Shown here piece by piece: positions 38,024-46,416 of a DNA stretch of 48,071 nt. Numbering within the stretch: position 1 is the first letter of the stretch; each line of letters begins with the position of its first letter. The notes beneath the pieces are model-generated. The model saw only the letters and a program-made list of their open reading frames with translations. It did not search any database and was not told the origin of the DNA. Position numbers and translations under genes: made by a program. The stretch spans positions 1 to 48,071 of the forward strand of contig JAHIZV010000149.1 in assembly GCA_018814445.1 (NCBI GenBank). Direction: 5' to 3'. Source of the DNA: Verrucomicrobiota bacterium (GTDB taxonomy: Bacteria; Verrucomicrobiota; Kiritimatiellia; JAHIZV01).

Positions 38024-39367
38024 TCAGCCGGCGAGAACTTCCCGGATGGCCTTGATGTCGCGCCAAGCCGTCTTGCTGGTGGCCTTGGCAGCGATCTCCG
38101 CCACCTGTTCCATCGGTGTCTTGCTCTGGCCGTTGGTGAGCAGGCGGGGCATGGCGGATTGCAGGGCGCGGCGGAACTCCTCCTGCCCCGGCTGGAAGTA
38201 ATGCTTCAGCACGATGTCGGTGGTCTTGTGGCCGGTGACCTTCTGGACCAGTTCCAGGGGCACGCCGGCCGTCAGGGCGAGCGTGACCCACGTTACCCGG
38301 AAGCTGTGGAAGTCGCGCAGGGAAGCGCGGCGCAAGCCGCCTTCCCGTTCGGCGTGAATCTCGCCCCGGACTTTCTCCTTCTTCCCGTTCTCGTCTTCCT
38401 CCGCGTCCTTGAACCCGGCGGCGGCGAACACCTTCCGCACCCGCCAGGTGATCCCATCGGGATTCGCCTGGTACATCTCCGCCTGCTCGGGGAAGACATA
38501 CGCTTCAGACGCCTTCCACTGGCTCAGTTCGTCGTAGAGCATCGGGAATATGGGAATACTCACGGTCTGCCCGGTCTTGTTGGTCTTGACGGTGATGAAC
38601 CGCTTGCGGAGGTCCACGTCATTCCATTTCAGCAGGCAGCAGTCGCCCCGGCGCATGGCCGTGCAGATCCCGACAATGAGCACGGGCCGGATGAAGTCGT
38701 CATCGCGGGCGGCGTCCACAAGGGCCTTCAGTTCCTCCGGGGTGAACGGCTTGCGGAAGACAGTCTCGGTCTCGCGAGTCGGAATCCCGGAGAAGGGGTT
38801 GATGGCCCCGGCGGGCATCAGGTGTTTGAACGTGGCGCGACACAGCTTCAGCGTGTCGTTCCACGTCTTGGCCGTCACCCCGCGGGCTTCCTCGGCGTCC
38901 ATGAACGAGCGCGCCAGCGCGCGAGTGACATGGGCGATTTCCAGCGCCTTGGGGTTCTCGTGCCGCACGAAGGCCGCGAAGCGGGCGAGTGTGGACCGGC
39001 ACTGCTTCGCGTAGCGGGGATTCGGCTTCCGCTTGCGTGGGATCTTCGCCCACTCCTCCGGCAGGTCGGCCAGGGCGACCGTCTCGATCTGCTCGCCGGT
39101 CTTCAGCTCGTAGAGCTTCTCGACCAGGCGGGCGGAGCCGCGCTTCTGCCGGGCCTCCTCCACGATGCCTTCGAGCTTCGCGAGCGCGGTAGCGCGCGAG
39201 CGTTCGAAGGCCGTGTCGCCCTCGTCGCGCAGCGACAGGGAGGCCGGCGGGTGGCCGCCGATCTTGACCCCGAGATTGTCGCAGTACCGTTTGCCGTTGA
39301 TCTCGTAGCGCCCGTACCAGAACGGCCGGAGCGTCCCGTCCGTATTCTTCCTGAACTCAAGAGGCAT
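38024..39367 (-). CDS. Tyrosine recombinase / island integrase
   Basis: GICTAMRRGDCCLLKW (R), HSFRVTW (HxxR), VTGHKTTDIVLKHYFQPG (H..Y); adjacent to attR. Confidence 0.94.
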   Translation of the reverse strand: MPLEFRKNTDGTLRPFWYGRYEINGKRYCDNLGVKIGGHPPASLSLRDEGDTAFERSRATALAKLEGIVEEARQKRGSARLVEKLYELKTGEQIETVALADLPEEWAKIPRKRKPNPRYAKQCRSTLARFAAFVRHENPKALEIAHVTRALARSFMDAEEARGVTAKTWNDTLKLCRATFKHLMPAGAINPFSGIPTRETETVFRKPFTPEELKALVDAARDDDFIRPVLIVGICTAMRRGDCCLLKWNDVDLRKRFITVKTNKTGQTVSIPIFPMLYDELSQWKASEAYVFPEQAEMYQANPDGITWRVRKVFAAAGFKDAEEDENGKKEKVRGEIHAEREGGLRRASLRDFHSFRVTWVTLALTAGVPLELVQKVTGHKTTDIVLKHYFQPGQEEFRRALQSAMPRLLTNGQSKTPMEQVAEIAAKATSKTAWRDIKAIREVLAG

Positions 39368-39450
39368 CGCACACCGCCTTTCGCTGTAATAATCCAAGCT
39401 CCTGAAACTGTCAGGAACATACAGCCGCAGACGGGACACGCGCAAGCAGA

Positions 39451-39471
39451 AAAACCAACCAATCCACCAAC
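39451..39471 (+). repeat. 21-bp subterminal repeat, right copy
   Basis: AAAACCAACCAATCCACCAAC. Confidence 0.8.
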
Positions 39472-39532
39472 GGAAACCGGACGGAATGCTAAGAAATGCT
39501 AAGTATAGGCGGCATACGCCGCGAACGCTTCC

Positions 39533-39583
39533 GGCTCATAACCTGAAGGTCGTTGGTTCGAATCCAACCCCCGCTACCAATTT
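39533..39583 (+). repeat. attR direct repeat / tRNA-fMet 3' fragment
   Basis: 51-bp identity to 14206-14256; lacks the tRNA 5' half. Confidence 0.93.
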
Positions 39584-39616
39584 AGCCCAGGCATTTATGC
39601 CTGGGCTAAATTGGTA
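39575..39616. repeat. 20-bp perfect inverted repeat containing the tRNA CCA end at attR
   Basis: TACCAATTTAGCCCAGGCAT-TT-ATGCCTGGGCTAAATTGGTA. Confidence 0.85.
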
Positions 39617-39812
39617 TTGGGGCGGTGCGCCCGCTTACGATCCCGATCGCGAAGCGCATCGGGACCCGCAGGGTGAGGGGATCGGGAGATCGCCGAATCC
39701 ATCCAAGGGGTGGACTGACATTGACCTTCACGGACTCTCACGGACAGACACAGTGCTGACTTCAACGGGAAAAGCTTTGTCTGGAGGAATCTCGGTGTTC
39801 AGAGTGACGGGC

Positions 39813-40448
39813 ATGGACAAACACGGACATAAACGGACTGACACTTCATTGATTCCGCAGCATGGCGGGTATCGGAATCTTAAGAGCTTCCAAATCGCCG
39901 AAGTCATCTATGATGTGACTGTGCGATTCTGTGAGAAGCACGTTGACCGATTCAGTCGGACGCGGGATCAGATGGTGCAGGCGGCACGCAGCGGGCGACA
40001 GAATATTGCGGAGGGAAGTATGGCTTCCGCGACCTCGAAGAAGACTGAGTTGAAGCTCACTAATGTGGCTAAAGCCAGTCTGGAAGAACTGAAGCTGGAC
40101 TATGAGGACTTTCTGCGGCAACGGGAGTTGCCGGTGCTCGAGCCGGGACACCCTGCTCTGAAGAGGTTCAAGGCACGGCGATGTGCGACTCTGAGGGATG
40201 TGCGGCTTTGGGTTGCTGACGAGGTGAAACGGACAGACACGGACCAGCACGGACGAACACGTCACATGTCAGTCAGTGAAAGTCCGTGTCTGTCCGTGCC
40301 CACACTCGTCGCAAACGCAGCCCTCTCGCTCCTGAATCTGGCCTGCTATCTCCTCGGACGCCAACTCGCCACTCAGGCGGAGAGCTTCGGGGAACAGGGA
40401 GGCTTCACGGAACGCCTTTATCGCGTGCGTTCACAACGCCGCCGTTAG
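39813..40448 (+). CDS. Four-helix-bundle protein (S23 / 23S rRNA intervening-sequence family)
   Basis: GYRNLKSFQIAEVIYDVTVRFCEKH...QMVQAARSGRQNIAEGS...GGFTERLYRVRSQRRR; start uncertain because repeats precede it. Confidence 0.82.
   Translation: MDKHGHKRTDTSLIPQHGGYRNLKSFQIAEVIYDVTVRFCEKHVDRFSRTRDQMVQAARSGRQNIAEGSMASATSKKTELKLTNVAKASLEELKLDYEDFLRQRELPVLEPGHPALKRFKARRCATLRDVRLWVADEVKRTDTDQHGRTRHMSVSESPCLSVPTLVANAALSLLNLACYLLGRQLATQAESFGEQGGFTERLYRVRSQRRR
40229..40297. repeat. 16-bp inverted repeat inside the S23 gene
   Basis: ACGGACAGACACGGAC (40229-40244) and GTCCGTGTCTGTCCGT (40282-40297). Confidence 0.85.
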
Positions 40449-41842
40449 CCGGCCACATACCGCACGATCTGGGCCACCGCGAAAGTTACCGCAAACGCGA
40501 TCGCCAGAGGCATGAGCGCGCCCACGATCGTCCATTTCCGACTGCGCGTTTCTTTCCAGATGGTCATGATGGTGGTTGAGCACGGGTTGTGCAGGAGCGA
40601 GAAGAGCATCAGGTTGACAGCAGTGAGCATCGTCCATCCGGATTGATCGATCAACAGCCCACGCAATTCGGACATACTGTCGAGTTCGAACATCATGCTC
40701 GCTCCGGAATAGGCCATCAACATCGTGGGCACGACAATCTCATTCGCAGGGATCGCGATGATATATGCGAGGAGTATCACTCCGTCCAGACCCAGAAGGT
40801 GGCCGAAAGGATCGAGCCAGCCCGAAGTCCAGGCCGTAATAGACTGTCCCCCGATGCGGATGTTGCTGCACAGCCAGATTACTCCTCCCGCAGGAGCGGC
40901 CATGATGAGCGCTCGCCACAGTACGAAGGCCGTACGATCAATTAACGAGGTATAGAGAATCCTGATCAGATTCGGGCGTCGATACGGTGGAAGCTCCAAT
41001 GTGAAACTGCTCGCCTCTCCCCTCAAAACAGTACGGGAAAGTATCCACGAAACGATGAAAGTAAAGAGTACGCCGAGAAGAACCACGCCCACAACGGCTC
41101 CGGCAGCAATCAGTGAAGCATATGCCGGGGGAAAAGCCGCGGCTACAAAGACAGTCGCGAGCATAATCAAAGTCGGAAAGCGGCCATTGCAGGGGACGAA
41201 GTTGTTCGTCAATATCGCGATCAGACGCTCCCGGGGCGAATCGATGATCCGACAGGCAATGACTCCGGCTGCGTTACATCCGAACCCCATACTCATGGTC
41301 AGCGCCTGTTTGCCATGCGCGCCGGCCTTGCTGAACAGCCAATCGAGATTGAAACCTACCCTCGGAAGATAACCGAGGTCTTCAAGAAAAGTGAACATGG
41401 GAAAGAAGATAGCCATCGGTGGCAGCATCACGGCTATGACCCACGCCAGCCCCCTCCAGACACCGTGTGCGAGAAATCCCGTCAGCCACCAGGGGGCATG
41501 CAGAAAAGTCAGCAACAGGGCAAACTGATCTTCAAGCCAGAACAGCATTATCGCGAGCATCTGTGACGGATAGTTGGCGCCGACGATGGTGATCCAGAAG
41601 ACCAGACCGAGCAGAGCGAGCATAATAGGCATGCCAAAGATCTTCGAAGTGATGACACGATCGAGTTTCTGGTCGAAGGTTGTTCTCCCGCCCCTGCCCT
41701 TCACGGCCTTCCCCGCGATGCTCTCTGCATCCGCATAAATAGCTTTGACGACGTCGTCGCGGAAAGATCCATGGAGAGCCTGGCGTAGCTCATCAGCCCG
41801 GCGCAGCAACGATGATGAATTCTGGGTGCGCTCTATGCTCAC
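40445..41842 (-). CDS. feoB: FeoB permease (gate/nucleoside-recognition) subunit, split form
   Basis: 465 aa; MGFGCNAAGVIACRIIDSPRERLIAILTNNFVPCNGRFPTLIML. Confidence 0.92.
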   Translation of the reverse strand: MSIERTQNSSSLLRRADELRQALHGSFRDDVVKAIYADAESIAGKAVKGRGGRTTFDQKLDRVITSKIFGMPIMLALLGLVFWITIVGANYPSQMLAIMLFWLEDQFALLLTFLHAPWWLTGFLAHGVWRGLAWVIAVMLPPMAIFFPMFTFLEDLGYLPRVGFNLDWLFSKAGAHGKQALTMSMGFGCNAAGVIACRIIDSPRERLIAILTNNFVPCNGRFPTLIMLATVFVAAAFPPAYASLIAAGAVVGVVLLGVLFTFIVSWILSRTVLRGEASSFTLELPPYRRPNLIRILYTSLIDRTAFVLWRALIMAAPAGGVIWLCSNIRIGGQSITAWTSGWLDPFGHLLGLDGVILLAYIIAIPANEIVVPTMLMAYSGASMMFELDSMSELRGLLIDQSGWTMLTAVNLMLFSLLHNPCSTTIMTIWKETRSRKWTIVGALMPLAIAFAVTFAVAQIVRYVAG

Positions 41843-42633
41843 CTCAAGCCCTCCGCCAATGCGGCCAGCTCACCGCTGTCGACCGCATTTTTCACTTCCA
41901 CATCGCCGTCAAGAAGTCTCATTGCGACCCATCGCGCATTTGGAAGTCCGGGAAAGCGTTCACCAACCAGTTCAGAGAGTTCATCGACGGCATCTTTCAC
42001 GCGGCCGTGCGCCGATATCTTCCGCGGGGATGTCGCGATGGATCCGTTGATGACACCTGTGACGGCCTGGAGGAGCTGTGAAAAGCCGGAGCCCGTGCGT
42101 GCAATCGTGGGTATGACCGGAACACCAAGCTCCCGAGCGAGTGAACGATGATCGATATCCATGCCTTTGCGCTTCGCTTCGTCCATGAGGTTGAGACATA
42201 CCACCACTCTGTCCGTAATCTCCATCACCTGGAGAACAAGGTTCAGATTCCGCTCGAGCACGGTGGCGTCCACGACGGTGACCACACAATCCGGCCGGCC
42301 GAAAAGGATGAAATCGCGTGCGACTTCCTCGTCCACGGAGGCAGAAAGCAGCGAGTAGGTTCCCGGCAGATCAACGAGCTTGTACTTCCCGCCCTCATAT
42401 TCGAATCCTCCCTCCGCCCGTGTTACTGTCTTGCCCGGCCAGTTTCCGGTATGCTGCTTCAATCCTGTCAGCCGGTTGAAGACCGTGCTCTTCCCCGTAT
42501 TGGGATTTCCGGCCAGGGCCACGACATAGTCGAATTTCGCGGCGTCGATGCCCAGTTGACGCATGTTGACCGCGCAGCTCCTGCACCCGCCGCATGCGGA
42601 GGACGACGGCTGAAGTTCGATATCGTTATTCAT
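41839..42633 (-). CDS. feoB: FeoB GTPase subunit, split form
   Basis: VALAGNPNTGKSTVFNRLTGLKQHTGNWPGKTV; LVDLPGTYSL; 4-nt overlap with permease gene. Confidence 0.94.
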   Translation of the reverse strand: MNNDIELQPSSSACGGCRSCAVNMRQLGIDAAKFDYVVALAGNPNTGKSTVFNRLTGLKQHTGNWPGKTVTRAEGGFEYEGGKYKLVDLPGTYSLLSASVDEEVARDFILFGRPDCVVTVVDATVLERNLNLVLQVMEITDRVVVCLNLMDEAKRKGMDIDHRSLARELGVPVIPTIARTGSGFSQLLQAVTGVINGSIATSPRKISAHGRVKDAVDELSELVGERFPGLPNARWVAMRLLDGDVEVKNAVDSGELAALAEGLR

Positions 42634-43643
42634 ACAGCCGATTCGACTCCTTCAATCAATACGTTCTTCAATTGATTCCTGCGCAGGGCGATTAACGAAC
42701 CGCGAATCTGAAACGCACTCAACCCGTCGAACGCGCTTTCCATGGCCGCCTCGATCCGGGTTCCAGGCGTAATGCCAAGATCCAGGAACCTCCTCCTTGT
42801 CAGACCCGCGCAATCTTCGGCCAAACCTTTCACGAACGCCTTCTGGCCAATCCTGAGTTCAGCGAGTGTGGCGACCCGTTCCAACGGCAACGAGGGTGCT
42901 GCCACCACATGAATATTGCCCGCCACCAGCGGTGACAGGACAAATTCATCCGTGCCGGTAGAAACCACGATTCGCTCAGGTACGGCTTCGAGTATCTCAA
43001 GAGTCATCCCCGGCTTGAGGTCGAGCGCGACGATCTGGCTATACACGGCCGGTGGTTCATCTTCGATATGAACGATTCTGCCGGGTTTCATTGTCTCCCA
43101 GTCGCAGAGGGCAACACGATGCAACTCAGGCATTGCACCGGAAGCGCTGGGGATTGGATCGCCGTGCGGATCTGTCGCGGGATAGCCCAACTCCACTTCG
43201 AGGCGGTCAGCGTCCGCCTCACTGAGCAAGTGCTCTTTCCTGTCTGCCCTCTTGTGAACCTTTTCCAGGGGGACCCCAACCTCATCGACGAGATAGCGCT
43301 CGAGAAGACGATGCGCGCGCAGAACGCGAAGCGCCAGATGCATGCCTTCCGCGGTCAGTCGCAGACCGATACCCCGCGTTTCTATCAATCCCTGGTCGGT
43401 CATTCGGCGAATAATCTGAAGCGCGCGCCCCATGCGAATGGACATATGACCTGCCAGCGACTCAGCGGTGGCCCGCGTTCCCAGAACCTGCATCGCTCGA
43501 ATATGCTTGAGAGCGTCCTCTATTTCCTCGCGCACGATCAGCTCTCGATGATGCCGCCACGCACGCGCCAGAAGGCGCAGGAGCAGAATCACGGCAACCG
43601 TCCCCGCCGTCAGTGCAATAAGACTTAGAATCCGTTCGCTCAT
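42630..43643 (-). CDS. DtxR-family regulator fused to FeoA domain(s), with N-terminal transmembrane helix
   Basis: MSERILSLIALTAGTVAVILLLRLLARAW then DtxR-like wHTH/dimerisation, TATDPHGDPIPS, then FeoA-like RVATLAELRIGQKAFVKGLAEDCAGLTRRRFLDLGITPGTRIE. Confidence 0.82.
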   Translation of the reverse strand: MSERILSLIALTAGTVAVILLLRLLARAWRHHRELIVREEIEDALKHIRAMQVLGTRATAESLAGHMSIRMGRALQIIRRMTDQGLIETRGIGLRLTAEGMHLALRVLRAHRLLERYLVDEVGVPLEKVHKRADRKEHLLSEADADRLEVELGYPATDPHGDPIPSASGAMPELHRVALCDWETMKPGRIVHIEDEPPAVYSQIVALDLKPGMTLEILEAVPERIVVSTGTDEFVLSPLVAGNIHVVAAPSLPLERVATLAELRIGQKAFVKGLAEDCAGLTRRRFLDLGITPGTRIEAAMESAFDGLSAFQIRGSLIALRRNQLKNVLIEGVESAV

Positions 43644-43646
43644 TTT

Positions 43647-43686
43647 ATTTTGACTAATCAAACTAGATGGTTTAATGACTCAAAAT
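43647..43686. promoter_or_regulatory. Imperfect 40-bp dyad, candidate DtxR-type operator
   Basis: ATTTTGACTAATCAAACTAGATGGTTTAATGACTCAAAAT between divergent regulators; ATTTTGA/TCAAAAT and AAAC/GTTT arms. Confidence 0.5.
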
Positions 43687-43748
43687 AGTAACTCATAACT
43701 TCCGAGTGTCAACTTATGCCTGTCGAGAAAAACGCGGAGAATTGAGAG

Positions 43749-44411
43749 ATGCCAAGCAGTACGGTCGAGGATTATCTTAAGTGCATCTATCTTGAGGCGC
43801 AACGGCGCGACGGAATGCTCCCGATGGGGGCCCTCGCCCGGGCCATGAATGTGGTTCCCGGTACAGCCACCGCGATGGTCAAAACTCTGTCCTCCGATCG
43901 ACTGGTCAACTACAGGGCCCGCGTTGGCGTCTCTCTGACGGATGCCGGGACTGAGATAGCTCTTCAAGTAGTACGCAGGCACCGCTTGATCGAGTTACTT
44001 CTGGTCCAGGTGCTGGGGCTGGACTGGTCAGAGGTCCACGGTGAAGCAGAAGCCCTCGAGCATGCTGTGTCTGATCGCGTGATTGACAGGATTGATGCCA
44101 TGCTTGGCCATCCGAGAGTCGATCCGCATGGCGACCCTATCCCCTCACCCGACGGAGCATTTGCTCTTGTCGGAACCGTCTCCCTCGCCGAGTGCCCCCG
44201 GAAAGTACCCAGGACCATCGTACGCATACTTGATCAGGATCCGGACTTCCTGCTGTTCGCGGAGAAGAACGGGCTTATGCCCGGACAGAAAGTCACCGTG
44301 GTGTCGCGCGACAAGTCGTCCGACGCTGTAGAAATCAGCGTCCGAAAAGGCAAGAAGCTGACGTTGGGCTCTTCTGCTGCGCGAAAGATCCTTGTGGATG
44401 AGGCAAGTTGA
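43749..44411 (+). CDS. DtxR-family metal-dependent transcriptional regulator with FeoA-like C-terminus
   Basis: 220 aa; STVEDYLKCIYLEAQRRDGMLPMGALARAMNVVPGTATAMVKTL; HPRVDPHGDPIPSPDG. Confidence 0.93.
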   Translation: MPSSTVEDYLKCIYLEAQRRDGMLPMGALARAMNVVPGTATAMVKTLSSDRLVNYRARVGVSLTDAGTEIALQVVRRHRLIELLLVQVLGLDWSEVHGEAEALEHAVSDRVIDRIDAMLGHPRVDPHGDPIPSPDGAFALVGTVSLAECPRKVPRTIVRILDQDPDFLLFAEKNGLMPGQKVTVVSRDKSSDAVEISVRKGKKLTLGSSAARKILVDEAS

Positions 44412-44462
44412 TCCAGTCCGATCAGTGACGGAACCGCAGATGCTCAAGTCGTGATATCTGCA

Positions 44463-44516
44463 CTGGAGGGACGGCTTTCACGCCGTCCGCAGCCGCGGTG
44501 CAACGCGGCCCTCCAG
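44463..44516. repeat. Three-stem branched hairpin (candidate dispersed repeat / bidirectional terminator)
   Basis: CTGGAGGG...CCCTCCAG outer stem; GACGGC/GCCGTC and CCGCG/CGCGG inner stems, between convergent genes. Confidence 0.65.
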
Positions 44517-44536
44517 AGAAAACGGCTGCAGGAAGC

Positions 44537-45829
44537 TTACTCCACTTCAAAGCTTTCCCGCACATCGAGCTCACCGCCCTCACTGGGACGAATGTACACC
44601 TCGGTGCGCCGGTTCTTCTGCATATTCTCTTCCGTATCATTCGGAGCCAGCGGACGATCGAAACCATAGCCGGCAGATGTCAGGCGAGACTCTTCGATGC
44701 CGCCCACGTCCGCGATATAGTCAAGAACCGCGTTTGCCCGGCGCTCGGAAAGGCGCTGGTTGTATTTCTTCGAAGATTTCGGGCGCTTATCCGCGTGCCC
44801 TTCAATGCGAGCTGTTGCGCCATCATCCCGGCGTAACACTTTTACGACAACATCCAGATCCGCAAAATACTGCGAACGCACATCAGCTTTGTCGTAGTCG
44901 AATTCAATGTTCAACGTATAGAGCAGCAAATCATCCGAAGGGTCGAGAGGGTTGGTGCCATCTTCTATTACTTCGTGCCCGTCGCGCACACCGCCGTCAT
45001 CCGTGTCGGAGTCAAGAGGATCGGTCTTGTGCGTATGCACTTCCGCCCCGTCGAGCAGACCGTCATAGTCGGTGTCGGGATTCAGCGGATCCGTGCCATA
45101 GACGTTGACCTCTTCCCCGTCGGAAAGTCCGTCGCCATCCGTGTCAGGATTGAATGGGTCCGTGCCGATCTCGGCTTCGCGGGCATCGGTCAGCCCGTCG
45201 CCATCGCTGTCCTGAATGCCTCCGGATACAGAATAGTCGGGAGGGACAGCCGCGCCCCAACGCCAGTTGGCTCCAACGGTGTACAGGGTATTCACTTCCG
45301 TATCGCGACCGGCCACAATGCCCTGTGCTTCGGCACGCACGGCCCATTCATCACTGAAGTGGTAGAACATGCCTATGCCGCCAAGTCCAAGCAATTCAGT
45401 CTGCTCACCCGGCAGCGGAGCGTCGCCCCAATGAACGACACCCGCACCGGCAATCAGATACGGATCCCAGCGCAAGTCTTCCACATTGCGAAGATGCATG
45501 AGAACGTTACCCGTCAAACGAACTCCCCATGTGTCACCGTGCAGATCGCTCCGGCGAGGATCGCCGAATTTGCGGGCATGCAGAACGGGCATCCAGTTGA
45601 ACTCACCTTCCACCGTCCACCGCGGGTTGAAGTCATACCCAAGCCGACCGGAAATCAGCCAGCCGTCTTCGATTTCTTCATCGCCCTCGAACTTGAGCTC
45701 ACCGATGCCAAGGCTGGCGGACCAGGGAGCCGTTTCAAAGAGGTCTCCCTCCGCGAACACGTTGTGAGCGAATACACCGATGAACAACAGGGCCATAAAT
45801 ACGACAGCAAAGTGCTTTTTCAGGAACAT
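44537..45829 (-). CDS. OmpA-family outer-membrane protein with thrombospondin type-3 repeats
   Basis: Signal peptide; beta-barrel-like N-term; [34 protein letters not shown]; OmpA C-term [17 protein letters not shown]. Confidence 0.9.
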   Translation of the reverse strand: MFLKKHFAVVFMALLFIGVFAHNVFAEGDLFETAPWSASLGIGELKFEGDEEIEDGWLISGRLGYDFNPRWTVEGEFNWMPVLHARKFGDPRRSDLHGDTWGVRLTGNVLMHLRNVEDLRWDPYLIAGAGVVHWGDAPLPGEQTELLGLGGIGMFYHFSDEWAVRAEAQGIVAGRDTEVNTLYTVGANWRWGAAVPPDYSVSGGIQDSDGDGLTDAREAEIGTDPFNPDTDGDGLSDGEEVNVYGTDPLNPDTDYDGLLDGAEVHTHKTDPLDSDTDDGGVRDGHEVIEDGTNPLDPSDDLLLYTLNIEFDYDKADVRSQYFADLDVVVKVLRRDDGATARIEGHADKRPKSSKKYNQRLSERRANAVLDYIADVGGIEESRLTSAGYGFDRPLAPNDTEENMQKNRRTEVYIRPSEGGELDVRESFEVE

Positions 45830-45938
45830 GCTTCTTCCTCCATCTTTGACGATTTGAAGCTCGTAATAACGTATCAGTATTTGTCGACTACGCAATTCAA
45901 AACGGGGGCGAGAAATCCGGGAAGGACGTGCGAAAGGT

Positions 45939-46295
45939 CTAAATCGCTGTCAAGCCTGTCACGAAGATCAGGAGAATGAATACCAGGATCCCGGCTAACC
46001 CTATAGACATGTATGGGAGCGGGCTGCCATCTATCTTCCGCCTTTCCAGTTTGGAGAAGATGGCCAGCACAGCAAGGACGAGGGATATAACCAGGACGCC
46101 CAGGAATGCGATCCTGTTCTGGGTTAAGTGAGGAACCGGCCCCGCGCCGGGCGACCCGGAACCATGCACGGCCGCAGGGCCGACGATCGGGAAGATCATG
46201 CAAAGGAACAGGAACGAAACCCCCGAAACAACGGTCAACACACTCCCAATCACCGGCAGGGAGAAAAACGAACCTTCAAATCTTTCTTCAGTCAT
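45939..46295 (-). CDS. Small membrane protein
   Basis: 118 aa with about four hydrophobic segments. Confidence 0.65.
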   Translation of the reverse strand: MTEERFEGSFFSLPVIGSVLTVVSGVSFLFLCMIFPIVGPAAVHGSGSPGAGPVPHLTQNRIAFLGVLVISLVLAVLAIFSKLERRKIDGSPLPYMSIGLAGILVFILLIFVTGLTAI

Positions 46296-46416
46296 GGTCG
46301 ATTGTCCTTACTTTCTCGAAGCCCGGCATTCTACGGCAGCGTCCCGCGGACGTAAAGGACTACGTCCCCGGAGCGGCAGCACTCACATCATGGAGCGAGG
46401 CCGTCACATGACACCG

